Positions 25,085 through 33,375 of a stretch of 64,000 bases of DNA are shown here, one piece after another. Position numbers and translations under genes: made by a program. Within the stretch, counting starts at the first letter, position 1, and every line of letters begins with the position of its first letter. The stretch spans positions 1-64,000 of the forward strand of contig CAINLR010000099.1 of NCBI GenBank assembly GCA_903850425.1. The letters run 5' to 3'. The notes under the pieces were generated by a model, which searched no databases, had not been told where the DNA came from, and saw only the letters and a list, made by a program, of their open reading frames with translations. This stretch comes from an uncultured Verrucomicrobia subdivision 3 bacterium. GTDB lineage: Bacteria; Verrucomicrobiota; Verrucomicrobiia; Limisphaerales; UBA11358.

Positions 25085-26215
25085 ATGCCAATCCTAGCCA
25101 CCGTTGTAGATGGGCTTAAACTGCCGAATCCATTCATCATTGGATCAGGTCCGCCTGGCACGAATCTGAACGTCATCAGCAAAGCGTTCACGGAAGGGTG
25201 GGGGGCGGTGATCGCCAAAACCGTCAGCCTCGACGCCTCAAAAGTCGTCAACGTCACGCCGCGTTATGGCAAGCTGCTGGCGACGAATGGCGAAGTCATT
25301 GGCTGGGAAAACATCGAGCTGATCAGCGACCGGCCGTTCAAGATCTGGGAGGAGGAATTCAAGAAGTGCAAAGACCTGCATCCCACCGGCGTCCTCATCG
25401 CTTCCATCATGGAGGAATATAACAAAGATGCGTGGATCGAACTGGTTCAACGCTGCGAGGCGACGGGCGTGGATGGCTTTGAACTGAATTTTTCCTGCCC
25501 GCACGGGTTGCCGGAACGCAAGATGGGCGCGGCCATGGGCCAAGCTCCCGAAATTCTCGAAGAAGTTTGCGGCTGGGTGAAGCGCGTTGCGACGAAACCG
25601 TTCTGGGCGAAGATGACGCCGAACATCACGCACATTGAAGACCCCAGCCGGGCGGCGTTGCGCGGCGGTGCCACCGGCTTGAGCGCCATCAATACCATCC
25701 GCAGCGTCGTCGGAGTGAATCTCGACACGCTGCGGCCCGAACCAACGGTGGAAGGTTACACCACGCCGGGCGGCTATTCCTCCAAGGCCGTGAAACCCAT
25801 CGCGCTCCGCATGGTCATGGAGATCGCCACAATGATCCGCCAGGAATTTCCCGGACGTTCGCTCTCGGGCCTTGGTGGCATCGAGAGCGGCAATGACGCG
25901 GCGGAATTTATTCTGCTCGGCTCGGATACCGTCCAAGTCTGCACTGGCGTCATGAAGTTCGGCTACGAATGTGTGAAGCCCATGTGCGACGAACTGCTCG
26001 CGTTCATGGCGAAGCATAAATTCGAGACGCTGGCTGATTTCAAAGGCAAGAGCCTGGATTATTTCACCACGCACGCCGACCTCGTGAAACGCCAGACCGA
26101 GCGCAAGGCCGCGCAAAAAGCCGCCGCTGCTGCGCCGCACAAGAAAATGGTCCAGGCCGATGGCGAATGGAGCGGCGACCATTTCGTGAAACAATCCAAC
26201 GATCTGGCGCGGTGA
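25085..26215 (+). CDS. Dihydropyrimidine dehydrogenase, PreA-type catalytic subunit lacking the ferredoxin domain
   Basis: FMN TIM-barrel enzyme of the dihydroorotate dehydrogenase superfamily that interconverts uracil/thymine and their 5,6-dihydro forms. The 376-residue protein has PNPFIIGSGPPGTNL, GWGAVIAKTVSLD, FELNFSCPHGLPERKMG (catalytic Cys region), PFWAKMTPNITHI and GLGGIESGNDAAEFILLGS. E. coli PreA ends in a two-cluster ferredoxin domain. Here the C-terminus is an Ala/Lys-rich tail (QTERKAAQKAAAAAPHKK) with no CxxCxxC. No PreT-like flavoprotein is adjacent. An AAGGA stretch precedes the ATG at 25085. The next three genes complete the pathway. Confidence 0.88.
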   Translation: MPILATVVDGLKLPNPFIIGSGPPGTNLNVISKAFTEGWGAVIAKTVSLDASKVVNVTPRYGKLLATNGEVIGWENIELISDRPFKIWEEEFKKCKDLHPTGVLIASIMEEYNKDAWIELVQRCEATGVDGFELNFSCPHGLPERKMGAAMGQAPEILEEVCGWVKRVATKPFWAKMTPNITHIEDPSRAALRGGATGLSAINTIRSVVGVNLDTLRPEPTVEGYTTPGGYSSKAVKPIALRMVMEIATMIRQEFPGRSLSGLGGIESGNDAAEFILLGSDTVQVCTGVMKFGYECVKPMCDELLAFMAKHKFETLADFKGKSLDYFTTHADLVKRQTERKAAQKAAAAAPHKKMVQADGEWSGDHFVKQSNDLAR

Positions 26216-26243
26216 ATAATTTCCGTAGCCATTTAAGAGCATA

Positions 26244-27737
26244 ATGAACCTCGAACCCTGTCCCTTTTTCATCGGCGGTGAATGGCTGCAACCCAATGTT
26301 GCTGGCACGCCCGTCTTCAATCCGTCCACCGGCGACACCATCGCCGAATGTCCCATCGGCACGGTGGCCGACGTGAACGCCGCCGTCGAAGCTGCGCACG
26401 CCGCGTTTCCGGCGTGGATGGAAACACCGCCGGTCGAACGCGCGCGGATTCTCGGCAAATTTAAAATGTTGATGGACGAAAATTTTGAAGACATCGTCCG
26501 CAGCAACACGCGTGAGCACGGCAAAACGCTCGTCGAATCGCGCGGCGACGTGAAACGCGGCATCGAAGTCGTGGAGTTTGCGCTCGGCGTGCCGTCGCTG
26601 ATGATGGGTGAGGTGCTGGAGAATGTCGCGCGCGGCATCGATTGCGAGGCGATCCGCCAGCCGCTCGGCGTGTGCGTTGGCATCACGCCGTTCAACTTTC
26701 CCGCGATGGTCCCGCTGTGGATGTATCCCATCGCCATCGCGTGCGGCAATACGTTCGTCCTTAAGCCCAGCGAAAAAGTCCCGCTCACCGCCATCAAGAT
26801 CGCGAAGCTGTTGGAAAAAGCCGGATTGCCGAAAGGCGTGTTGAACATCGTTCACGGTGGACGCGAAGTCGTGGATGCGTTGCTCACGCATCCGAAGGTG
26901 AAGGCGATTTCGTTCGTCGGCTCGACCCCGATCGCGCGCTACATCTACGAAGTCGGCACGAAGCATGGCAAACGCGTCCAGTCCAATGGCGGCGCGAAGA
27001 ATTACGTCATCATCATGCCCGATGCCGATGTGGAAAATTCGACGCGCGGCGTCATCGAAGCCGCGTTCGGCTGCGCGGGCGAACGTTGCATGGCCGGTTC
27101 AACCGCCGTGGTCGTTGGTGCGGCGGAGAAATTGGTTCTGCCCACGCTGGTTGAAGCCACGAAGCGGATCAAAGTTGGTCCGACGGATCGCGAAGCGCAG
27201 CCGGACATGGGTGCGCTGATTTCCCGACAGCACGCCAATCGCGTGCAGGAATTAATTTCCATCGGCGAGCAGCAGGGCGCAAAAGTTTTGGCCGACGGTC
27301 GCGGTGTGAAAGTCAACGAGGCTCCGAACGGATTTTATGTTGGCGCCACGATTCTCGATCATGTCCAAACCGGCACCACCGTGGCGAAGGAAGAAATTTT
27401 CGGACCGGTGCTGAACGTGATGCACATGGAAGATCTGGGTGCGGCGATTGAACTGGCGAACAAATCCATGTATGGCAACGGCGCATCCATCTTCACGCGC
27501 AGCGGCAAGGCCGCGCGCGAGTTCAAACACAGCGCCAAAGCGGGCATGATTGGCATCAACATCGGCGTGCCCGCTTCGATGGCGTGGTTTCCGTTCAACG
27601 GCTGGGACGAATCGTTCTTCGGCGACCTGCACATGCAAGGCCGCGAAGGCGTGCAATTTTTTACGCAGCAGAAAGTCACCACGAGCCGCTGGTTCAGCTA
27701 CGGTGAAGGCGATATCTGGCATACGGAAAAGAAATAG
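26244..27737 (+). CDS. mmsA: CoA-acylating methylmalonate/malonate-semialdehyde dehydrogenase
   Basis: Converts malonate semialdehyde to acetyl-CoA, or methylmalonate semialdehyde to propionyl-CoA, with NAD+. The 497 residues match the MmsA/IolA branch of aldehyde dehydrogenases: GITPFNFPAMVPLWM, FVLKPSEKVPLTA, FVGSTPIARYIYE, the catalytic Cys in FGCAGERCMAGST, EIFGPVLNV and a C-terminal FFTQQKVTTSRW. It is the terminal step for uracil- and thymine-derived carbon after the AGXT2-type aminotransferase. It lies 28 bases after preA. Confidence 0.95.
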   Translation: MNLEPCPFFIGGEWLQPNVAGTPVFNPSTGDTIAECPIGTVADVNAAVEAAHAAFPAWMETPPVERARILGKFKMLMDENFEDIVRSNTREHGKTLVESRGDVKRGIEVVEFALGVPSLMMGEVLENVARGIDCEAIRQPLGVCVGITPFNFPAMVPLWMYPIAIACGNTFVLKPSEKVPLTAIKIAKLLEKAGLPKGVLNIVHGGREVVDALLTHPKVKAISFVGSTPIARYIYEVGTKHGKRVQSNGGAKNYVIIMPDADVENSTRGVIEAAFGCAGERCMAGSTAVVVGAAEKLVLPTLVEATKRIKVGPTDREAQPDMGALISRQHANRVQELISIGEQQGAKVLADGRGVKVNEAPNGFYVGATILDHVQTGTTVAKEEIFGPVLNVMHMEDLGAAIELANKSMYGNGASIFTRSGKAAREFKHSAKAGMIGINIGVPASMAWFPFNGWDESFFGDLHMQGREGVQFFTQQKVTTSRWFSYGEGDIWHTEKK

Positions 27738-27743
27738 TATTAA

Positions 27744-27827
27744 ACCACGGATGGGCACAGGTGAACACGGATATATGAAACCAAAGTCTGTGCTCCTCAT
27801 CCGTGTGCATCCGTGTTAATCCGTGGT
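27744..27827. repeat. ACCACGGAT...ATCCGTGGT inverted repeat
   Basis: ACCACGGATGGGCACAGGTG plus AACACGGAT at the left pairs with ATCCGTGTTAATCCGTGGT at the right. The internal ACGGAT/ATCCGT units are repeated. It fills the gap between mmsA and the dihydropyrimidinase gene. A larger relative with the same termini lies at 29681-29898. Confidence 0.85.
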
Positions 27828-27837
27828 AAGAAATTTT

Positions 27838-29220
27838 ATGTCACTCCTCATAAAAAACGGCGAAATCGTAACGGCGAGCGAACGCTACGTCGCGGACATC
27901 CTGTGCGAACACGAAACCATCACGCGCATTGATCGCGGCATCACGCCGCCGGAGAGCGCGGAGGTGATTGACGCGAAAGGGAAGTTCGTCTTCCCCGGCT
28001 TCATTGATCCGCATGTCCACATTTACCTGCCGTTCATGGGCACGTTCTCCAAAGACGATTACATCACCGGCAGCGAGGCCGCGCTCGTCGGCGGCACGAC
28101 CACGCTTATCGAGATGTGCTGCCCGGCGCGCAAGGACGGCACCCTTGAGGGCTTCGAGTTATGGATGCAACAGGCCGTTGGCAAATCCGCGTGCGACTTT
28201 TCTTTCCACATGGGCGTGTCGCGGTTTGACGACCAGACCGAGAAGCAGCTTCGCGAAATTGTGAAGCGCGGCATCAGCTCGTTCAAAATTTTCCTCGCCT
28301 ACAAAGGTGCGTTTGGAATTGATGACACAGAACTTTATCGCACGCTCAAACTGGCGAAGGAACTCGGCGTCATTGTCACCGCGCATTGCGAGAACGAAAC
28401 GCTCGTCAGCGAACGCTGCAAGGAATTGCTCGCCGCCGGCAAAACCGGGCCGGAATTTCACGAACCCAGCCGTCCACCACGCGTCGAGGCTGAAGGCGTG
28501 AATCACTTGATGACCTTCGCCGAACTCACCGGTGCGGCGACTTACATCGTTCATTTGAGTTGCAAGGAAGCGCTGGATCAGGCCATTGCCGCGCGCCAAC
28601 GCGGCGTGCGCGTGACCGTCGAGACACTCATCCAATATCTGACGCTCGACAAAACTTACGCGGAGAAGCCGAAGTTCGAGGGCGCGAAATACGTCATGTC
28701 ACCGCCGCTGCGCGACCAGCGGAATCAGGAAATTCTCTGGAATGGCCTACGCGACGGCCTTGTGCAAACCGTCGCCACCGACCACGCGCCGTTCGATTTC
28801 CGCAAGCAGAAGGAGATGGGCAAAAACGATTTCACCAAGATTCCCAACGGCATTCCGTCGCTCGAAGAACGCATCAACCTCCTCTACACCTACGGCGTGA
28901 AGGCGGGTAAGATTGACCTGCACACCTTCGTGAACGTCGCCAGCACGCAGGTCGCGAAGACGTTCGATCTGTTCCCGCGCAAAGGCACGATCCAGCCCGG
29001 TGCGGACGCCGACCTCGTGGTCTATGACCCGAACTATCGCGGCAAAATCTCCGTGAAGACGCAGAGCATGAATCTGGATTACAGCGCGTTTGAAGGCTGG
29101 AAAATTGAAGGCCGCCCGAGCGTCGTCACCGTGCGCGGACAAGTTGCGGTGCGCGATGGAAAATTTGTCGGCAAACACGGCCACGGAAAATTTCTACAGC
29201 GCAAGCCCAGTCACTTCTAA
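27838..29220 (+). CDS. Dihydropyrimidinase
   Basis: Binuclear-Zn amidohydrolase opening dihydrouracil/dihydrothymine to N-carbamoyl-beta-amino acids. The 460-residue protein starts at the ATG at 27838 (MSLLIKNGEIVTA). Metal and substrate motifs are GFIDPHVHIYLPFMGTFSKD, FKIFLAYKGAFG (carboxylated Lys), VTAHCENE, TYIVHLSCKEAL and TVATDHAPFDF. The family is often called HydA or hydantoinase. The flanking preA, aminotransferase and dehydrogenase genes favour the pyrimidine role. Confidence 0.93.
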   Translation: MSLLIKNGEIVTASERYVADILCEHETITRIDRGITPPESAEVIDAKGKFVFPGFIDPHVHIYLPFMGTFSKDDYITGSEAALVGGTTTLIEMCCPARKDGTLEGFELWMQQAVGKSACDFSFHMGVSRFDDQTEKQLREIVKRGISSFKIFLAYKGAFGIDDTELYRTLKLAKELGVIVTAHCENETLVSERCKELLAAGKTGPEFHEPSRPPRVEAEGVNHLMTFAELTGAATYIVHLSCKEALDQAIAARQRGVRVTVETLIQYLTLDKTYAEKPKFEGAKYVMSPPLRDQRNQEILWNGLRDGLVQTVATDHAPFDFRKQKEMGKNDFTKIPNGIPSLEERINLLYTYGVKAGKIDLHTFVNVASTQVAKTFDLFPRKGTIQPGADADLVVYDPNYRGKISVKTQSMNLDYSAFEGWKIEGRPSVVTVRGQVAVRDGKFVGKHGHGKFLQRKPSHF

Positions 29221-29223
29221 ATT

Positions 29224-29664
29224 ATGACCGATCCATTTTTACAGGCAGCGATTGATGAGGCGAAAAAAGGACTGGCGGCGGGTGGCATTCCCATCGGCTC
29301 GGTGCTCGTGTGCGATGGCAAGATCATCGGGCGCGGTCACAACCAGCGCGTGCAGCACGGCAGCGTGATTCATCACGGCGAGATGAACGCGCTCGAAAAC
29401 GCCGGTCGCCTGCCCGCCAAGGTTTATGAGCGTTGCACGATTTACACGACGCTGTCGCCGTGTCCGATGTGTTCGGGCGCGATCAAGCTTTACAAGATTC
29501 CGCATGTCGTCGTCGGCGAGAACGTCACGTTCATGGGCGACGAGGAACATCTGCGCCAGTCGGGCGTGTCGGTGAATGTTTTGAACAACGCGGAGTGCAT
29601 CCAGATGATGAAGGATTTCATCGCCGCCAAACCGCAGTTGTGGAACGAGGACATCGGGGTATGA
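29224..29664 (+). CDS. Cytosine deaminase (yeast FCY1-like, CDA fold)
   Basis: Deaminates cytosine to uracil, which PreA can then reduce. The 146-residue protein has the zinc motifs HHGEMNALENAGR (His-x-Glu) and TLSPCPMCSGAI (Pro-Cys-x-x-Cys). The surrounding sequence (KVYERCTIYTTLSPC, IPHVVVGENVTF, ending WNEDIG) resembles yeast Fcy1 more than TadA or guanine deaminase. It starts three bases after the dihydropyrimidinase stop, so co-translation is likely. Guanine deaminase activity is a less likely alternative. Most bacteria instead use the unrelated amidohydrolase CodA. Confidence 0.85.
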   Translation: MTDPFLQAAIDEAKKGLAAGGIPIGSVLVCDGKIIGRGHNQRVQHGSVIHHGEMNALENAGRLPAKVYERCTIYTTLSPCPMCSGAIKLYKIPHVVVGENVTFMGDEEHLRQSGVSVNVLNNAECIQMMKDFIAAKPQLWNEDIGV

Positions 29665-29680
29665 GGCACGCAAGTTCTTA

Positions 29681-29898
29681 ACCACGGATGAACTCGGATA
29701 AGCACGGATTGGGAAGGGGATTTCGCCAGCGCGCCCGCGTCTTGAAGTGCGGCAGCCCCTTGTCGCTCTCATGTCGGCAGCCGTTCGATGAAAAAGCAGC
29801 AGGGGGCAGCCGCCGTCCAGAACCTTGCGGAACTTTGGAAGACGCTTTGATGATTCAACGCGAAAGCTCATCCGTGCGTCGCTGGGGTCATCCGTGGT
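29681..29898. repeat. Composite repeat: ACCACGGAT-type ends with another palindrome nested inside
   Basis: The outer arms are ACCACGGATGAACTCGGATA plus AGCACGGAT at 29681 and CATCCGTGCG...GGTCATCCGTGGT ending at 29898. Inside lies a different inverted pair, GCGTCTTGAAGTGCGGCAGC near 29738 against GGGGGCAGCCGCC, GTCCAGAACC and TTTGGAAGACGC near 29802-29845. This reads as one repeat inserted into another. It occupies most of the 358-base gap 29665-30022. A 112-codon open frame through the gap is repeat-derived, and I do not call a gene. Confidence 0.75.
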
Positions 29899-30022
29899 TC
29901 AATCGTTTGATCGCGTATGCCTGGGGATCATCGGCTTCGCCACGGCCCTCGGCTTTGATCTGCCCGGACGAAAACTTGCGCCTGCGCCCCAAACCTGATT
30001 TAACTATCGAACAAAGGAGAAA

Positions 30023-31366
30023 ATGAAAACACCAACACTGCCCCCGACGAACCATCAACCGATAAAATATTCCGGCCCGTCAGCCGATGAGGTGCTCGCG
30101 CTGCGCCAGCAGTTCATGAACCCCGGCATTTTTCTCTATTACAAAAAGCCGCTCATGGTCGTCGAGGGTTCAATGCAATATGTCTGGGACGACTCGGGTA
30201 AACGCTATCTCGACGGCCTCGGCGGTATCGTGACGGTCAGCGTCGGGCATTGTCATCCACACGTCATCTCGGCGGGCAACAAGCAGAACGAACTTTATCA
30301 GCATTCGACGACGATTTATCTGCACCCGAATGTGGCGCAATATGCCGAGAAGCTCGCGTCGAAGATGCCGGGCGATTTGAAGGCGTGTTATTTCGTAAAC
30401 TCCGGTTCCGAGGCGAACGACCTTGCGCTGCTCATGGCGCGCGCTTACACGCAGAACTACGACGTCATCGCACTGCGCAATGCGTATCACGGCGGCAACG
30501 CTTCCGGCATGGGCGTCACCGCGCATAGCACCTGGAAATACAATGTTCCGCACAGCTTTGGCGTGCATCACGCGCTCGCGCCGTATCAATATCGCGGACC
30601 ATTCGGCTACGATGATGCCGATGCGGGCGCCAAGTATGCTCGCGACGTGAAGGAGGTCATTGATTATGCCACGCCGGGCAAAGTTGCCGGATTCATTGCC
30701 GAATCCATCCAAGGCGTTGGCGGTTTCGTGGAATTTCCGAAAAGCTATCTCAAGCAAACTTACGAATACGTTCGCGCGGCGGGCGGCGTGTGTATCGCGG
30801 ACGAGGTGCAAACAGGCTTCGGTCGCACGGGCACGCATTTCTGGGGCTTTGAAACGCAGGACGTGATTCCCGACATTGTCACGATGGCGAAGGGCATCGG
30901 CAATGGCTGTCCGCTTGCGGCCGTGGTCACGACGCACAAGATCGCGCAGTCGCTCATGGGCAAAGTTCACTTCAATACCTTTGGCGGCAATCCCGTGGTG
31001 AGCGCGATGGGCAAGGCCGTGCTTGAAGTCATTGAGAAAGACAAGCTGCAAGCGAACTCGCACCAGCTCGGCACTTACATTCATGCCGGACTGGCGAAGT
31101 TGAAAGAGAAGCATCAAGTCATCGGCGACGTGCGCGGCAAAGGTCTGATGATCGGCATCGAAATGGTTAAAGATCGCGCGACGAAAGTTCCCGCCTCGGC
31201 GGAATGCGCGGCGGTTCTCGAAAAAGCGCGCGAACTGGGCTTGCTGATCGGCAAAGGCGGTTTGTGGGGCCAGACAATTCGTTTCGCGCCGCCGATGTGC
31301 ATCACCCACGCGGATGCAGACTTTCTGCTGGAAGTTTTGGACGAGTCGTTTTCCTCATTGAGTTGA
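30023..31366 (+). CDS. Class III aminotransferase, AGXT2-like (beta-alanine / alanine-glyoxylate)
   Basis: PLP enzyme with 447 residues. The AGXT2-like N-terminus reads [20 protein letters not shown]. It continues with [50 protein letters not shown] and the PLP lysine in [18 protein letters not shown]2 transfers amino groups from beta-alanine, beta-aminoisobutyrate or alanine to glyoxylate or pyruvate. Here it would give malonate or methylmalonate semialdehyde for MmsA. Glyoxylate made by the neighbouring purine genes is a plausible acceptor. A strong AAAGGAG precedes the ATG at 30023. Its TGA is directly followed by the uricase ATG. Confidence 0.9.
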   Translation: MKTPTLPPTNHQPIKYSGPSADEVLALRQQFMNPGIFLYYKKPLMVVEGSMQYVWDDSGKRYLDGLGGIVTVSVGHCHPHVISAGNKQNELYQHSTTIYLHPNVAQYAEKLASKMPGDLKACYFVNSGSEANDLALLMARAYTQNYDVIALRNAYHGGNASGMGVTAHSTWKYNVPHSFGVHHALAPYQYRGPFGYDDADAGAKYARDVKEVIDYATPGKVAGFIAESIQGVGGFVEFPKSYLKQTYEYVRAAGGVCIADEVQTGFGRTGTHFWGFETQDVIPDIVTMAKGIGNGCPLAAVVTTHKIAQSLMGKVHFNTFGGNPVVSAMGKAVLEVIEKDKLQANSHQLGTYIHAGLAKLKEKHQVIGDVRGKGLMIGIEMVKDRATKVPASAECAAVLEKARELGLLIGKGGLWGQTIRFAPPMCITHADADFLLEVLDESFSSLS

Positions 31367-32203
31367 ATGAAATTGATCCACCACAATTACGGCAAGGCAA
31401 AGGTGCGCGTGCTCAAAGTCATGCGCGCCGGGAAAATTCATTCCGTCAAGGAACTGGACGTGCAGGTGATGTTGCAGGGCAACTTCAATGCGTCATTCAC
31501 GCAGGCAGACAACCGGCTTGTCGTCGCGACTGATTCCGTCAAGAACACGATCAACGTGTTCGCCAAAAAACATCTCGGGACGGAGACCGAGTCATTCGGC
31601 AGCTTGCTGGCCGAGCATTTTCTCAAGACTTACAAACACGTCAGCCGCGTGGAAGTCACTTTGACGGAGCATTGCTGGGCGCGCGTGAATGTGAACGGCA
31701 AGCCCCACGCCCATTCGTTCAGTGAAAAAAGTGCGGCCAAGCCCCTCGCCAAAATTGTCTCCACTCGCAAGGGTAGCGTCGTCGAGTCGGGCATCGAAGA
31801 ATTGTTCGTCTTGAAATCCACCGCTTCCGCTTTTGAAAATTTTCTGACCGACGAGTTCAGGACTTTGCCAGACGCAAGCGACCGGATCTTCGCCACCAAA
31901 TTGAAGGCGACCTGGCGCTATTCCAAGCCGCCCAAGAGTTACGCCGTGGCCAACGTAAAAATCCTCGACGCGATGCTGGCGGTGTTCGCGAAGAATTTCA
32001 GTCCGTCCGTGCAAGTCACCTTGTTCCAGATGGGCGAGGCGGCGTTGAAAGCGGTGAAGGAAATTTCCCAGATCCACATCGCCATGCCCAACAAGCACTG
32101 CCTGCTCATGAATCTCAAGCCATTCGGACTGGAGAATCTCAACGAGTTATTCGTGCCCACGGATGAACCGCATGGGCAGATCGAAGGAACCATCGCCAGA
32201 TAG
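31367..32203 (+). CDS. Urate oxidase (cofactor-independent uricase)
   Basis: Oxidises urate with O2 to 5-hydroxyisourate and H2O2, the substrate of UraH. The 278-residue protein has NYGKAKVRVLKV (catalytic Lys region), VVATDSVKNTINVFAK, the paired uricase halves and a C-terminal NKHCLLMNLKPFGLENLNE. It begins immediately after the AGXT2 stop (TGA-ATG), so expression is coupled to the pyrimidine arm rather than the minus-strand purine genes. A requirement for O2 implies an aerobic or microaerobic lifestyle for this route. No catalase gene is adjacent. Confidence 0.95.
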   Translation: MKLIHHNYGKAKVRVLKVMRAGKIHSVKELDVQVMLQGNFNASFTQADNRLVVATDSVKNTINVFAKKHLGTETESFGSLLAEHFLKTYKHVSRVEVTLTEHCWARVNVNGKPHAHSFSEKSAAKPLAKIVSTRKGSVVESGIEELFVLKSTASAFENFLTDEFRTLPDASDRIFATKLKATWRYSKPPKSYAVANVKILDAMLAVFAKNFSPSVQVTLFQMGEAALKAVKEISQIHIAMPNKHCLLMNLKPFGLENLNELFVPTDEPHGQIEGTIAR

Positions 32204-32256
32204 CGCGGTGGTTTGCGCAGTTGTAAGGAGCGGCGCGACGCGCTTAATGCGCGCTA

Positions 32257-33375
32257 TTAGCGCTTCAAGATTTTCTTAAGCGCATCCAATACGGTCGCCA
32301 CATTTTCCCGTTTCGAAGCTTCGCCCATCAGGCCGATGCGCCAGATTTTTCCTTTCAGCGGTCCGAGGCCGGCGCCAATCTCGATGTTGTAATCGGCCAG
32401 CAGTTGTTTGCGCACGGCGAGTTCGTCCACACCAGCCGGAACGCCAATGGCATTGAGTTGCCAAAGCTGATGCCCAGCCTGCGAGACGATTTCGAGTCCC
32501 AGTTCGGCCAGACCTTGTTTGAGCAGCAGATAATTTTGCTCGTGGCGTTTCCAGCGGCTTTCCAAGCCTTCAGCCAAGGCCAGACGCAACGCTTCGTGCA
32601 AGCCGTAGTTCATCGTGATCGGCGCGGTGTGATGATAAACACGCTCCTGGCCCCAATAGGACGAGAGCAGATTCACATCGAGATACCAGCTCTGGACTTT
32701 GGATTTGCGTTTGGTAGCGACTTCCGTCGCGCGCGGACTGAGCGAAACCGGCGAAAGTCCGGGCGGGCAGCTCAAGCATTTTTGCGTGCCACTGTAAACG
32801 GCGTCCACTTGCCAGTCATCCAACCGCACCGGACATCCGGCGAGCGACGTGACCGTATCGAGCAAAAACAATGCGTCGGCGGCGCGTGCAATTTTTGAAA
32901 TTTCTTCCACCGGCGTCAGCGCGCCGGTCGAAGTTTCGGCGTGAACAAGGGCGACAAATTTCGGTTTGGAAACTTTTTTCAGTGCGTCGGCGATTTGTTG
33001 CGGCGTGATGATCGTGCCCCAGGCGGATTCAACTTTGGTTACTTTTGCGCCGCAGCGTTCTGCCACATCACACATGCGCGTGCCAAAAACGCCGTTGACG
33101 CCGATGATGACTTCGTCGCCGGGTTCGATCAAATTCGCGCAGCAGAATTCCATGCCCGCGCTGCCGGTGCCGCTGACCGGAAACGTCATGTCGTTTTTCG
33201 TGAGGAATATGGCGCGCAGCATCGCCTTGATCTCTTCCATCATCTTGACAAAGGAGGGATCGAGATGCCCTACGAGCGGCTGAGCCATGGCACGCAATAC
33301 GGACGGGGCAACATCGCTCGGCCCCGGGCCCAACAGTAGGCGCGACGGCGGATTAAAAGCAGCGGGAATGTGCAT
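32257..33375 (-). CDS. pucG: Ureidoglycine/alanine--glyoxylate aminotransferase (PucG/AGXT1-like)
   Basis: Fold-type I PLP transaminase of 372 residues from the ATG at 33375. It has LLLGPGPSDVAPSVL at the N-terminus, VSGTGSAGMEFCCANLIEPG, LLDTVTSLAGCPV and the PLP lysine in YSGTQKCLSCPPGLSPVS. The family includes PucG, which uses (S)-ureidoglycine and glyoxylate to make oxalurate and glycine, and serine/alanine--glyoxylate aminotransferases. Sequence alone does not separate these. The purine-catabolic surroundings favour PucG or a glyoxylate-disposal role. It converges on uricase with a 53-base gap. Confidence 0.82.
   Translation of the reverse strand: MHIPAAFNPPSRLLLGPGPSDVAPSVLRAMAQPLVGHLDPSFVKMMEEIKAMLRAIFLTKNDMTFPVSGTGSAGMEFCCANLIEPGDEVIIGVNGVFGTRMCDVAERCGAKVTKVESAWGTIITPQQIADALKKVSKPKFVALVHAETSTGALTPVEEISKIARAADALFLLDTVTSLAGCPVRLDDWQVDAVYSGTQKCLSCPPGLSPVSLSPRATEVATKRKSKVQSWYLDVNLLSSYWGQERVYHHTAPITMNYGLHEALRLALAEGLESRWKRHEQNYLLLKQGLAELGLEIVSQAGHQLWQLNAIGVPAGVDELAVRKQLLADYNIEIGAGLGPLKGKIWRIGLMGEASKRENVATVLDALKKILKR

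Noticed and set aside
29688..30026. 112-codon plus-strand ORF before the aminotransferase
   Set aside because: It consists largely of the ACCACGGAT-type composite repeat, and its end overlaps the ribosome-binding site of the next gene.
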